From Saprospiraceae bacterium (GTDB lineage Bacteria; Bacteroidota; Bacteroidia; Chitinophagales; Saprospiraceae): a stretch of 64,000 nucleotides of DNA. Of this stretch, positions 29,372 through 39,244 are shown one piece after another; position 1 is the first letter of the stretch, and each line of letters starts with the position of its first letter. The translations under genes were made by a program, and so were the position numbers. The DNA is taken from positions 248,001-312,000 of the forward strand of contig JADJNF010000003.1 of assembly GCA_016714445.1 (NCBI GenBank). Reading direction: 5' to 3'. The notes under the pieces were generated by a model. The model searched no databases. It worked only from the letters and a program-made list of their open reading frames with translations, and was not told where the DNA came from.

Positions 29372-32300
29372 ATGAATGAAGGAAATATTTTAAGAAGAAA
29401 TAATAAATTCAGATTTTTATCTGAGTTAATAAGATATATTTTATCAGATATATTATCACTGTTTTTTACTAAAAAACTAAATAAATCTATTAAACAAATT
29501 TCAAATATTTTTTATAAAACTTCTAAAAATATCATTTCATTTTTTGAATTTTCGTTTTATGCAAAAAATCGAATTAACAATACATCACTGGTATTTACCA
29601 TAATTTTTTCTTTATTTTGTTTAGTCTCAACTTTACACGGGGCGATTATACCGGACAATACTTCTTATGGTACCATGTCCAATGTAAGCACTAAAACAAT
29701 AGCACATACTACACCAAGCGGTTCAAACAGATTAATGATAGTAGGTGTTTCAGCACAACAGCCAGGTGCATCAGTTTCATCAGTAACTTATAATGGGGTG
29801 GCTCTGACTAAGTTGGGAAATGTATCCAACGCATCTCAGTCAAGAATAGAAATTTGGTATCTGAAATCCCCGGCCGTCGGTACTTTTAATGTGGTATTGA
29901 CCAACAGTCAAAGTGAAAATGCGATAGTAGGTGTTAAAACTTTTTCCGGCGTAAATCTAACAACAACTTTTGGTACACTGGCGACATCTACCGGTAATTC
30001 TGCATCCGCTTTTGTCACAGCTACATCAGCAACCGATGAACTGGTATATGCTGTGGTAGGGTTTAATAATGGATCAACCAATCAAACACCCGGAAGTGGT
30101 CAGACAGAATATTATGATCAAACCATAAACAGTTCCATATGCGGTGCCGGAAGTTCTAAAGCAGGTGCTTCATCTGTGACTATGTCATGGACATCTACTT
30201 CAAGTCCCTGGAGCATAGGAGCCGTGTCTATAAAACCTGCTGCTTCTATATTCCCTGGAGGTGTTTCCGGAGCTTCTGTATGGTTAAAAGCAGATTTAGG
30301 TGTTACCACAGGCGCAACCATGACATGGGCAGACCAGTCAGGAAATGGTAGAAATGGTACTCAGGCAACCGCAGCTAATCAACCAACTCTTAACTCTTCT
30401 GTATTCAATTTTAATCCAGCCTTAAATTTTGATGGCGATGGCGACTTTATAGATTTTGCCTCACCTGCCATCACACAAACGGACAACTTTACTATGACTG
30501 CATGGGTAAACCCAACTGTCCTCAATCAAAATGCTATGGCTGTGATGAATGGATTTGATGATTGTACTAGTGGCAATGGCTACAGTATGGGTATGGGCGT
30601 TCCAATGGGGAGTGGAAATGAGTTTTTGGGAATAAAGAATGGTGTGATTTTTAACCAAAGTGGTACAAGCTTCAATAGTGATAATATATGGTATCAAGTT
30701 GTCATGATTAGAGATAATGGCGTTACCAAATTTTATCTTAATGGTGTACAAACGCCAAATACCTTCACTGATACGCCATTGACACCCACAGGTTTTAGAA
30801 TCGGCGGCCAAAATGGTTGTAGATATTGGAATGGTAAAATTGATGATGTCAGAATTTATTCAAAAGCTTTATCTTCTTCAGAAATATCTGATTTATTTAA
30901 TCTTGAAAATATACCTTGCCTATGTGAAGATAACGACAATGATAATTATTCAACATGTCAGAATGATTGTGATGATAACAACCCAAATATAAATCCTGGA
31001 ATTACTGAAATTTGCAATGGGATAGATGACAACTGTAACGGTTTAATAGATGAAGACGTGCAAAATTGTGATATTTATACTATTTCTTCAGGAGATTGGA
31101 ATTCACCTTCAACATGGAGCACAAATATGGTGCCCCATTCATTAGAAAAAGTAAAAATATTAAGTGGACATACTGTTAATATAATTTCTAACTCCCTATG
31201 TGATTCCCTTACTATACTAAATGGAGGAATAGTTAATATTAATGGTGGTGTTTTGCAAGCCAATAGTGGAATATTAGTGAATGGCACTTTAAATCATAAT
31301 AATGGGGACTTAAATAATACTAATTTAACAATTAGTGCTATTGGAATCTTAAATTATGAAGGAATATGTGGTAACTACGCCAAGACTTTAATCAATTCCA
31401 TTGTGAATAATTATGGAATCATCAACCACACTGGCGGACCTGTAAATGGAACAAATTCCATAATAAAGAATTACAATTTATATAATATTTTGTACGTTTT
31501 CATAGGCTGTCCCTGGCCTTTATCTGTTAGCCCTATAAGTATAACCGTAAATTTTGAAAATTATGGGACAATAGAAGCGAATAGTAATTTTGGAATAGGA
31601 GTATTAACTACATACCCATCCTCAATTACTAATATTAATGAATCATTGACTATAGCATCAGGAAATACAATACATTGGGCCGGGATAATTAATATAGCTG
31701 CAGATAAAACATTAAAATTTGTATACCACGAAAATCATTTTCATGATATTCATATAATTGGAGCAGGCAAATTAGTATTCCAACCCGAAGGTTTTGGGTC
31801 TAATGAAATATATTTTCATGGGGTTAATAACATTGAAGTTTATTTGGAGAGTTACAATAATATTCTTTACTACTATACATTAATAATTATAGAAGAAATT
31901 TGTTGGAGGTTTTATATTAAATAATTTTGGTATATTAGAGTTTAATGGTAGTTATTTTGGAAATTCTTCAGCCCAAGCTAATTTAGCAGTGAATTTTAAT
32001 AACTATGGCCAATTAAAAATAGGTGGCGCTGGGGAAGTCCCCATGTTAGAAACACTTAATAATTATTCAAATGGTCATATCCAAATTTTAAGCGGATCAA
32101 CACTTACAAAATATGGAACTTCTAATTTTACAGGAGGAAGTATCCTGATCAATGAAAGTGGCATATTTAAATATAATGCAGGACAACTAAATTTTAATGG
32201 TTTAGATTCAATTTACGGTGCAGGTTGTTTTAATATTTTGAATAGCTGGGCAGGAAATACTTTTCCAGTTGTAAATAACAGTTTGATTATTAAATGTGAT

Positions 32301-33152
32301 ACTTTTTACTCCAATATGGGATTATTAATGAACTCATCAGTAACTATAGGCCAAAACAGTAAGGCCATTTTTGAAAACTTAAATGTAACCGGCAGTGCAA
32401 AACTTTACAACTTTGGCCTTTTGGGTGGTAATACTGGAATTTACCCTGATTCAATCATTAATTACGGCATAGTTAGTCCAGGAAATAATTCTATTGCCAC
32501 TATGAATTTAACTTCAAATTATAGAAATATTGGTAAAATAAAATTAGAACTAAATGATCTAAACAACGATGTAATAATATTCAATAATCCAATTACTATA
32601 AATGTAGGTACACTGGAATTAACAGAAAATCCACTATCAAAAGTAAAAGTAGGAGATGTCCGAAACATCATTCAAAGTCCTTCATATTCAGGCCAATTTA
32701 ATAATGTAATTGGTTGTTTCGAAATTCTGTACAAAAGTGGCGGTATTGACGTTAAGAAAAATTTTGAAAACGCTATTTTTTGCGCATTTCCACATGATAC
32801 TATCTACTTAAGTAGTTCTGTTGACACATTGTATTTAAAGTATCCTATTACATTTGATATCCCATTGACGATTATAGGAGAAAGTTCAATAAACAACACT
32901 ATTTTTATTGATTTTAGTTTACCGGGATTTATTAATAGTAACTTCGGATTAAATAATATTTCCAATCAGAATGTAAAATTTATGAATATTTATTTTAAAG
33001 AAATTAATAATACTCTATTGCCTCTATTTATAAATGATGGCCATTTAATATTAGAAAATATCAAAATGGAAAGAGTAGACGGAACAGATGTAATTTTCAT
33101 ATGTGATGAAAATTCAATGCTTGAAATAATTGGTGATGTTAACATTGAATAA
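29372..33152 (+). pseudogene. LamG / MopE-motif surface protein, interrupted by a frameshift near 31900
   Basis: Two frames, 29372-31924 and the frame ending at 33152, would form one ~1,259-residue protein if one base were removed between about 31893 and 31921. The second frame is open from a TAG at ~31890 and continues the same Asn/Gly-rich beta-helix text (ILNNFGILEFNG…). Order: an 88-residue leader ending in a signal segment (LVFTIIFSLFCLVSTLHG), the domain ending GAVSIKPA shared with the giant at 14214, a LamG/concanavalin-like domain (~305-505), a MopE-type metal-binding motif (CEDNDNDNYSTCQNDCDD with NGIDDNCNGLIDED), and a long beta-helix-like tail. There is no recognisable sorting domain; the end (LEIIGDVNIE) may be natural or truncated. 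It is co-directional with the gene at 25359. Confidence 0.75.
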
Positions 33153-33176
33153 TTAAAAAATCATTTTATATCTTTG
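33145..33176 (+). promoter_or_regulatory. Candidate promoter of the response-regulator gene
   Basis: TTG at 33145-33147 and TATCTTTG at 33169-33176 (matching TAnnTTTG) are separated by 21 nt, the arrangement recognised by the Bacteroidota housekeeping sigma factor. The start codon lies 64 nt after the -7 box. Confidence 0.45.
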
Positions 33177-33239
33177 ATTTAAAACATCAGTGACCTTTAT
33201 CAACTTTATCCTTGCATTTACATCATTATACAGAATCCA

Positions 33240-33887
33240 ATGATCAGAATAGTTATTGTTGAAGATGATGTGTTTCTGCTCAACTCATTACAGTTGGTTT
33301 TAAAATCCAATGATAAAATAGAAGTTATAGGAACTTTTCATCATCCGGCATTAGCTATAAAGGAAATTCCGATATTAAATCCGGACATAGTACTGATGGA
33401 TCTTGATCTTGGGAGAAATGAAATCAATGGAATAGACTGTATTATAGCCATCAAAGAAAAAAGTCCCCATATTCTGTTTCTGATTCTCACCATTTATGAA
33501 GACCACGATAAAGTTTTTCAGGCTTTGTCGGCGGGTGCCTTAGGTTATATCTTAAAATCATCCGGCAAAGAAAAGATAATAGACGCTATCTATGATTTAT
33601 ATGAAGGCGGGTCCCCGATGTCTCCGAGCATTGCACGAAAAATAGCTGCATCTTTTAATCAAAAAACAGCAACAAATACATTGTATTCAGATATCCTGAC
33701 CAATAGAGAAAAAGAAGTACTGGATTGGATCAGCAAAGGTAAAATCGAAAAGGAAGTGGCTTCAGAATTGTTTATCAGCATAAAAACTGTAAAAAATCAT
33801 ATCACCAACATCTACACTAAACTGCAAGTCAATACCCGGGTGGAAGCACTAAATAAATATTATAGTAAGGATAAAAATAACCACTAG
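33240..33887 (+). CDS. NarL/LuxR-family response regulator
   Basis: A 215-residue two-domain regulator. The receiver domain has the acidic pair VEDD (residues 8-10), phospho-acceptor Asp 54 in VLMDLDLG, the Thr in LILTIYED and the Lys in YILKSSG. The C-terminal LuxR-type helix-turn-helix (~148-208) has LTNREKEVLDWISKGKIEKE and the recognition region ISIKTVKNHITNIYTKLQV. It should bind DNA when phosphorylated by a sensor kinase. No kinase gene is adjacent, so it is an orphan here. It has its own promoter candidate and ends before a shared terminator-like inverted repeat. Confidence 0.9.
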   Translation: MIRIVIVEDDVFLLNSLQLVLKSNDKIEVIGTFHHPALAIKEIPILNPDIVLMDLDLGRNEINGIDCIIAIKEKSPHILFLILTIYEDHDKVFQALSAGALGYILKSSGKEKIIDAIYDLYEGGSPMSPSIARKIAASFNQKTATNTLYSDILTNREKEVLDWISKGKIEKEVASELFISIKTVKNHITNIYTKLQVNTRVEALNKYYSKDKNNH

Positions 33888-34359
33888 AGCAAAAACACTC
33901 ACTACTTCTACTATGTCAAATTTTAATAAAGGTCAAGAGGCCTTTTTATCTTCCGTTAATTATCTGATAATAGTAAATTATCCGGAGTTTCGGTGTTAAA
34001 AAACTTCTCTAAAATTTTGTTTTTCAATCTTTATTTTTAGAATTTACAAATTAGCAATCCAACCACGAGCAGTTGTTTGTGGTTCATTCACTATATTGTT
34101 ATTTCGTATCAAGATGTTGCTTCGCTTCACCCATTCTTACACTAAATTGTATTTTTTTTTGAGTATACATCTCTGAAAAGCTGCTGACCAATTATAATAG
34201 TTGATTTTTTATGCAAACCGTATTTCAGACCAGTCTAAAAATATAAAAAAAGACCATCCGATTTGTGTTTTGCCCAGGAAGAAAAACTACCTATCAGTAT
34301 GTTTTTTATCTGGACAGTGCACCGGATGGCCTTTTTTATATGCACAGTAAAACTACAGG
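33888..34359. other. Convergent intergenic region
   Basis: No gene seen. It lies between the plus-strand regulator and the minus-strand T9SS protein and contains the inverted repeat at 34245-34339 described separately. Confidence 0.5.
34245..34339. terminator. Possible bidirectional terminator (A-rich stem arms, long loop)
   Basis: The left arm AAAAAAGACCATCCGAT (34247-34263) pairs with the right arm CCGGATGGCCTTTTTT (34322-34337), giving about 13 pairs of 15 with a ~60-nt loop. The arms end in A and T runs, so the stem would be followed by U in either direction. It lies just downstream of both convergent genes. The long loop makes it weaker evidence than a compact hairpin. Confidence 0.4.
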
Positions 34360-37041
34360 TTACATTTTTATCACTTTTTTAATCATTTGCATTCCATTGC
34401 TCAGGGTTAAATCTAAAGTATAAAAACCGCTTGAAAGATGAGAAATATCTATTGTGTTGGAGGCTACATCTGACGATGAATACATTACCTTTCCATCAAA
34501 AGACATTATTTTTACAGAATTTATAGTTTCTTTTGGGGACACTATGGAAATCATTCCGGTAGTAGGGTTGGGGAAAACCGTGATTTGATCTTCATAAAAA
34601 TCCAATACTGATGTCGGAATTGAACCGTTGTAATTGAACTGGATCGACGATAATTCCCGGTTGATACCCTGCACAATTTTATTGCCTGTATCATACAGTT
34701 TGAAAACATCATGTAATACTACATTTTGTTTTGCTTTGATAATTATTTTTAACATGGATGTTTGATTCTCTAAAGCTAAACCGTCACTTTTTAGATAAGG
34801 GTCTTCAGCTATACCAACGATCAGATAATAATCTCCTTTGTCTACCAAGTCTACATTAAAAAATGAACCTAGTACACTTATAATATCAAAAGCGTCATTT
34901 TTTGCAATGGCCATCTGCATACCTTTTATTCTCAGGTCACCTACATTGAATGTTTTAACGGAATAGGTCTCACCCTGAGTAAGTACCTGATCATCAAGAG
35001 AAATGGCAGTAATTTTATTAATAATTTCATCTCTGTTATAGCTATCATTCAAATCTCCGATTTTCATACCTTTGAAGTGATATCTCTCAAAGGGTGAAGC
35101 AATATTAGTCGCATCATTTAATGTGTTTTTATAATAAAAGTCATTTGCATTTAAAAATTTCCATGGGCTATCATAATGAGGACTGCCGGATGTTTTATTA
35201 GTCATAAGGTCGGTTAAAATATTGACATCATTATTGTTTACTTCATTATCCGCATTTAAATCTGCGGCAGATTTCTGCATGTCATTTATTGAATCAAGGC
35301 CGAACAAAAACTCCTTTAATATGATGACGTCTTCTACATCCAGACCATTCTGAAAGTCAGTATCCTCTTTATAAGGTTTAATTTGGTGAACAGATCCATC
35401 ATAAGTAATGGTACTGCATCCTTCATCTCCCGAGACTATATTTTCATCAATAACTACATCTCGAATAGATGCATCATGCACAGTGGAAAAACAAATGTGG
35501 CGATTATTGTCGATCGGTGCATTGATGGTTATAGTTTGTATATAGCTATAATTTTGGTTACTTTCAGTATTTGTGATAACCCAATTTCTTTCGACTGAAT
35601 ATATAGATGGACCTGTTTCTGAAATGATATCAGTGTATGTTTTTACCCAGGTATTTTCACATAAAGTATTTAGGGTGGGAGAGACATCATTAGGGTGGAT
35701 TGATTCATTTATACTCAGATCGTAAGGTGAAACTTCGATGAAATCTACGGTAATATCTGCCGGCCACTCTACAGCATCATTTATCGTATGTCCTGAATTA
35801 CAATCCCCAGATAAGGTATTCCATGGACGTGTATCACAAGCAATACAAAAGCTTTCGGATGTGCTAAAATTAATCCATTGGGTATAAGATTTTGGTATAA
35901 AATTAGCTTCTATCCAGTTGATATAGGTATATATTATTCTTGCCCGATTTTCGAAATGATCTATTTTTATGTTTTCACCTATTTGAATACATTTATTATT
36001 ATTAGTCAATCCATTGAAAAAAACGGGCTTAATAGAATCAATGGGCACCTTCAGATGATCTGCAATCAAGTGTGGTTCGGGATTGCTGATTAAAGCAGCC
36101 GGAGCATTAATTAATGTAATATCGCAGGGCCACTCAATATCATCTGTAAGCGTATGACCTGAATTACAATCCCCTGCCGGAGTACATCTGTTTTTTGTAT
36201 CGCAGACGTTCAATGCATTTGAACAATCCAATGCAATGATGGTTATTCTGCCTGTGCAGAAGTTTAAAGTTTCAGGATCGGTTACTTTATAGTCGAAAGT
36301 TTTGCCCACATCAGCAGGTCCAACTTTGGGTTCCGGAAGTGAAATGTTGTTGTATTTTAATGTGACATCATAAAATGAAGGACAGGCATACGGACCACCT
36401 TCCAATAAACTATCTGCCGTTATTTCGAAAACGTCTTTTGACGGCACACCAAAAGTAATATCTCCTTTACACACTATGGCCTTGACCCGTTGTTTATTTT
36501 GGACAATATTAACCCACGTAATCACCTGATTATAATTGCCTTCAGTATCCGTTACGGTCAGAGTGGCTTGCAATGGATTAGGACTATTACAATCTATTAT
36601 GGAAGGCTTAACAGAAAGGCTCACTGCAGAACAATGATCATAAGAACCGTTGTCCAACATCGATGGAAGTAAGGTAAAGGAGTTTTGGTCATTTAGGGCT
36701 ACAGTTATAGACTCTTTTCCAACGGCGATAGGTGCCGATTTATCTGCCAGATTTACGGTACAGGTACATGTACTGGACTGACCGGAGTTTTTTGAAGCGG
36801 TCAATGTGACCACATGTGGCCCTAAAACGGTTAGGTTGGTTTTATTAATCGTCAATACATCATAATCAGTGGATCCATTATTAATATCTGATGGAAGCAG
36901 GGTATAAGAGCATGCCCAGGGATTTGTAGATACTGTGATTTCACCCTTACAAACCGCCGTTTGTGAAATTCCAATATTGTTGCAAATAAAAAGCAGTAAA
37001 GCCAACAGGATGTAGTAGTGTAAATGTTTCTGATTGTTCAT
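34360..37041 (-). CDS. T9SS-sorted multi-domain secreted protein with dockerin-like motif
   Basis: An 893-residue protein with a signal peptide (ILLALLLFICNNIGISQ). The first ~300 residues are Ig/HYR-like beta domains with paired Cys (CTCTVNL, ITIIALDC). Two similar blocks carry DCNSGHTLTDDIEWPCDIT and DCNSGHTINDAVEWPADIT. Near residue ~610 lies a dockerin/EF-hand-like segment (DLNADNEVNNNDVNILTDL). The C-terminal ~75 residues (VFPNPTTGMISIVS … GFYTLDLTLSNGMQMIKKVI) are a type A T9SS sorting domain. It is probably a surface or secreted protein; no catalytic motif was seen. It stands alone, transcribed toward the regulator gene. Confidence 0.85.
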   Translation of the reverse strand: MNNQKHLHYYILLALLLFICNNIGISQTAVCKGEITVSTNPWACSYTLLPSDINNGSTDYDVLTINKTNLTVLGPHVVTLTASKNSGQSSTCTCTVNLADKSAPIAVGKESITVALNDQNSFTLLPSMLDNGSYDHCSAVSLSVKPSIIDCNSPNPLQATLTVTDTEGNYNQVITWVNIVQNKQRVKAIVCKGDITFGVPSKDVFEITADSLLEGGPYACPSFYDVTLKYNNISLPEPKVGPADVGKTFDYKVTDPETLNFCTGRITIIALDCSNALNVCDTKNRCTPAGDCNSGHTLTDDIEWPCDITLINAPAALISNPEPHLIADHLKVPIDSIKPVFFNGLTNNNKCIQIGENIKIDHFENRARIIYTYINWIEANFIPKSYTQWINFSTSESFCIACDTRPWNTLSGDCNSGHTINDAVEWPADITVDFIEVSPYDLSINESIHPNDVSPTLNTLCENTWVKTYTDIISETGPSIYSVERNWVITNTESNQNYSYIQTITINAPIDNNRHICFSTVHDASIRDVVIDENIVSGDEGCSTITYDGSVHQIKPYKEDTDFQNGLDVEDVIILKEFLFGLDSINDMQKSAADLNADNEVNNNDVNILTDLMTNKTSGSPHYDSPWKFLNANDFYYKNTLNDATNIASPFERYHFKGMKIGDLNDSYNRDEIINKITAISLDDQVLTQGETYSVKTFNVGDLRIKGMQMAIAKNDAFDIISVLGSFFNVDLVDKGDYYLIVGIAEDPYLKSDGLALENQTSMLKIIIKAKQNVVLHDVFKLYDTGNKIVQGINRELSSIQFNYNGSIPTSVLDFYEDQITVFPNPTTGMISIVSPKETINSVKIMSFDGKVMYSSSDVASNTIDISHLSSGFYTLDLTLSNGMQMIKKVIKM

Positions 37042-37087
37042 TTTTTTAAATTTAATTAGTTTAATAAAAATTGTTTTTTGTATCTTA

Positions 37088-37320
37088 GGGTCTGCTGAAA
37101 AAGCCAGATGTGCTTATGATACGAAACTTCGAGCCGCTGATGTATAAGTATACTTCAAGGTGAAGAAGCTGAAGTAGATTAAGTGCAGCTGATTTACAAA
37201 AATAATTCAAATATGGTGCAAAGAGTTTGAAGATTGTCATTGTTTTTGCTTGCATTTGGTTATTAATATTTTAAGATTTTTATTTGATATCAATTATTTT
37301 TGTGTATTTCAGCAGAGCCT
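37088..37320. mobile_element. MITE-like element with 14-bp terminal inverted repeats
   Basis: AGGGTCTGCTGAAA at the left end (37088-37101) and the complement of AGGCTCTGCTGAAA at the right end (37307-37320) match at 13 of 14 positions and enclose about 205 bp with no reading frame. Such GG(G/C)TCTGCTGAAA ends resemble the ends of transposase-encoding insertion sequences, so this may be a non-autonomous derivative. The right end supplies the AG of the TAG stop of the neighbouring gene. No convincing target duplication was identified. Confidence 0.55.
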
Positions 37321-38629
37321 ATTTAAATGTCAGGCCTAAGCCCATGGATGGAAAGATGGAGCTCCTGTTTCCATTGTATAAAGAAATATTATAATTTTCG
37401 TTTCTGTAGGTACATTGCATCAATAATGCAGCACTTAAATCTTTTGAAATAATGTATTCCAATCGGGTTCCTACCCTTACATAGGGTTTAAAAGTCATGG
37501 TTCTGACGTTTTGAGTCAAAAAACTTCGTTCGTCATAGGTAGGGATAATGTTTTTGGAAATGTGCATCAGATCTACACCCAGACCTATATCATGAAACAG
37601 ATGGAATTTGCCTCTTATTACAGATTGGTAATGGATAGAAGGTATGATACTTATATTATGCTGATATCCGTGGATTTTGCCTTTTTGTTCGGTAATTTTG
37701 ATGCCACCCGTATTGCCGGTGACTACGCTTATTTCACCGCTGCCGGAAATAGATATTTCAGTAGTATCCACGAGACTGATATTTTCAACCAACTTATTCT
37801 GGTAATTCAGTCGGTAGATCATGTAGTTATAGTTGATGAAAGTACCGAAGGAAAATCTACCTTTTATTTTTCGGGTCAGACCCATATCCGCACTATAGGA
37901 AAAGAATGGTGAAAAAACTGTGGAACGATCATTCCCATCATTACTGAATTGTTTGTCGGTGACCAACGCAACTCCACCAGAAAAACCCAGATAATACTTC
38001 CATTTGTCTTCTGCTTGTTTTGGATAAATGGTTGGCGCCGATATCACAGGCATGTCCTTTTTGTTTGTGACGGTATCCACCTGTAATGGGTTGGTCATAG
38101 CAACGACGTCCATGGCAGTTTTCTGTGATGCGTCAGGTATATTGTCTGCTTGCCGGATAATGTTTGGTTCTGTTTGGGATATATTTACATTTGGAATAGC
38201 CCTATTTTTCAATTCATCCGCTGATAAGGTGGATGATGTATTGGTTTCAATGTTATTTTGCACCCATAATCTATGTTGAATTGGTTTTTTGTTTATAATT
38301 TCATTTGTTTTAGATACATCCTGATGGAGATCATCTATTTTGAGTAAAGCCGTGCTCAGTTTTTCCTGTAAGTATTTATTTTCGGACATGAGTGAATCAA
38401 TGACTACCTTACTATTATCTTCAACTGGCACACATGGAGTCCGAAAGAAAAAATGAAACATAGCGGCAGACAAAATGCCACCCAGGGTAAAAACGAACAA
38501 AAAGGGTAACCACTTTCTGCTTTTTTTGATAGGGGCATGATGTTTTAAATCATTCCATAGCTGGCCAGTATCCACATTGGCCGACTGGCTGTTCAATTTT
38601 TCTTTTATGTCATCTTCATTATATATCAT
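37319..38629 (-). CDS. Membrane-spanning partner of the ECF sigma factor with porin-like C-terminus
   Basis: A 436-residue protein. Residues 1-40 are cytosolic and hydrophilic (DDIKEKLNSQSANVDTGQLW), a single membrane helix follows (~42-62, LPFLFVFTLGGILSAAMFHF), then a Ser/Asn/Thr-rich linker with a short coiled coil (~75-110). From ~210 the text resembles an outer-membrane beta-barrel (WKYYLGFSGGVALVTDKQF … VRVGTRLEYIISKDLSAALL … GLGLTFK). Genes of this layout are regularly found next to ECF sigma factors in Bacteroidota. I infer that the N-terminal part could hold the sigma factor, as anti-sigma factors do, but no zinc anti-sigma motif is visible. Its TAG stop is created at the junction with the MITE-like element. 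Confidence 0.65.
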   Translation of the reverse strand: MIYNEDDIKEKLNSQSANVDTGQLWNDLKHHAPIKKSRKWLPFLFVFTLGGILSAAMFHFFFRTPCVPVEDNSKVVIDSLMSENKYLQEKLSTALLKIDDLHQDVSKTNEIINKKPIQHRLWVQNNIETNTSSTLSADELKNRAIPNVNISQTEPNIIRQADNIPDASQKTAMDVVAMTNPLQVDTVTNKKDMPVISAPTIYPKQAEDKWKYYLGFSGGVALVTDKQFSNDGNDRSTVFSPFFSYSADMGLTRKIKGRFSFGTFINYNYMIYRLNYQNKLVENISLVDTTEISISGSGEISVVTGNTGGIKITEQKGKIHGYQHNISIIPSIHYQSVIRGKFHLFHDIGLGVDLMHISKNIIPTYDERSFLTQNVRTMTFKPYVRVGTRLEYIISKDLSAALLMQCTYRNENYNISLYNGNRSSIFPSMGLGLTFK

Positions 38630-38688
38630 CCTGATGTTCTTTATTTTTTTAGATAATGGATCTGTTATTTTTGCTGTTTTTGCCTGAA

Positions 38689-39240
38689 CTATGTTTTATT
38701 ACGTAAGATCAGATTTTCTCTTTTATTCGACTTTTCGATACTATCCTGCAGCAACTTTCTTGCTCTGGTCAGATAAACCCTGCTGCTGGACTCCTGTATA
38801 TTTAATAAGTCGCTTATTTCTGCATGATTGAAACCTTCTACTACATACATATTAAATACTACTCTTTGTATTTCCGGTAACTCATCGATTAACTTAAGGA
38901 TATCTTCTGTTTCAAATGTAAACTGATCGTTGTATCCCATCATTTCCTGTTGATCAACAACGGTCAGTTCATACAGATACCTGATGTTCCTGATCTCACG
39001 AAGGCACACACGAACGGTTATTTTTTTCATCCATCCTTCAAATGAACCTGTTCCTGCGTAGGTACCTATAGCCTTGAAAATAGAGATCAAACTTTCCTGT
39101 AAAGCGTCTTTGGCCGGATCAGTATCCTTGAGATATCTGATGCATACTGCCATTAACTTCGGTGCGTATTGATCAACGAGGGCTTTGAATGCTTTTTCCT
39201 GACCCTGTTTGCAACCTTTGATGATGGAATTCTGATCCAA
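38689..39240 (-). CDS. ECF-type RNA polymerase sigma factor
   Basis: A 183-residue sigma-70 family protein of the extracytoplasmic function class. Region 2 is at residues ~10-75 (YAPKLMAVCIRYLKDTDPAK and the conserved DALQESLISIFKAI), and region 4 at ~115-168 (LIDELPEIQRVVFNMYVVEG, NHAEISDLLNIQESSSRVYL, TRARKLL). It redirects RNA polymerase to specific promoters in response to envelope signals. The gene begins 4 nt after the stop of the upstream lipoprotein gene and is followed, after 59 nt, by the membrane partner, so the three are probably co-transcribed. Confidence 0.9.
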   Translation of the reverse strand: MDQNSIIKGCKQGQEKAFKALVDQYAPKLMAVCIRYLKDTDPAKDALQESLISIFKAIGTYAGTGSFEGWMKKITVRVCLREIRNIRYLYELTVVDQQEMMGYNDQFTFETEDILKLIDELPEIQRVVFNMYVVEGFNHAEISDLLNIQESSSRVYLTRARKLLQDSIEKSNKRENLILRNKT

Positions 39241-39244
39241 GGTT

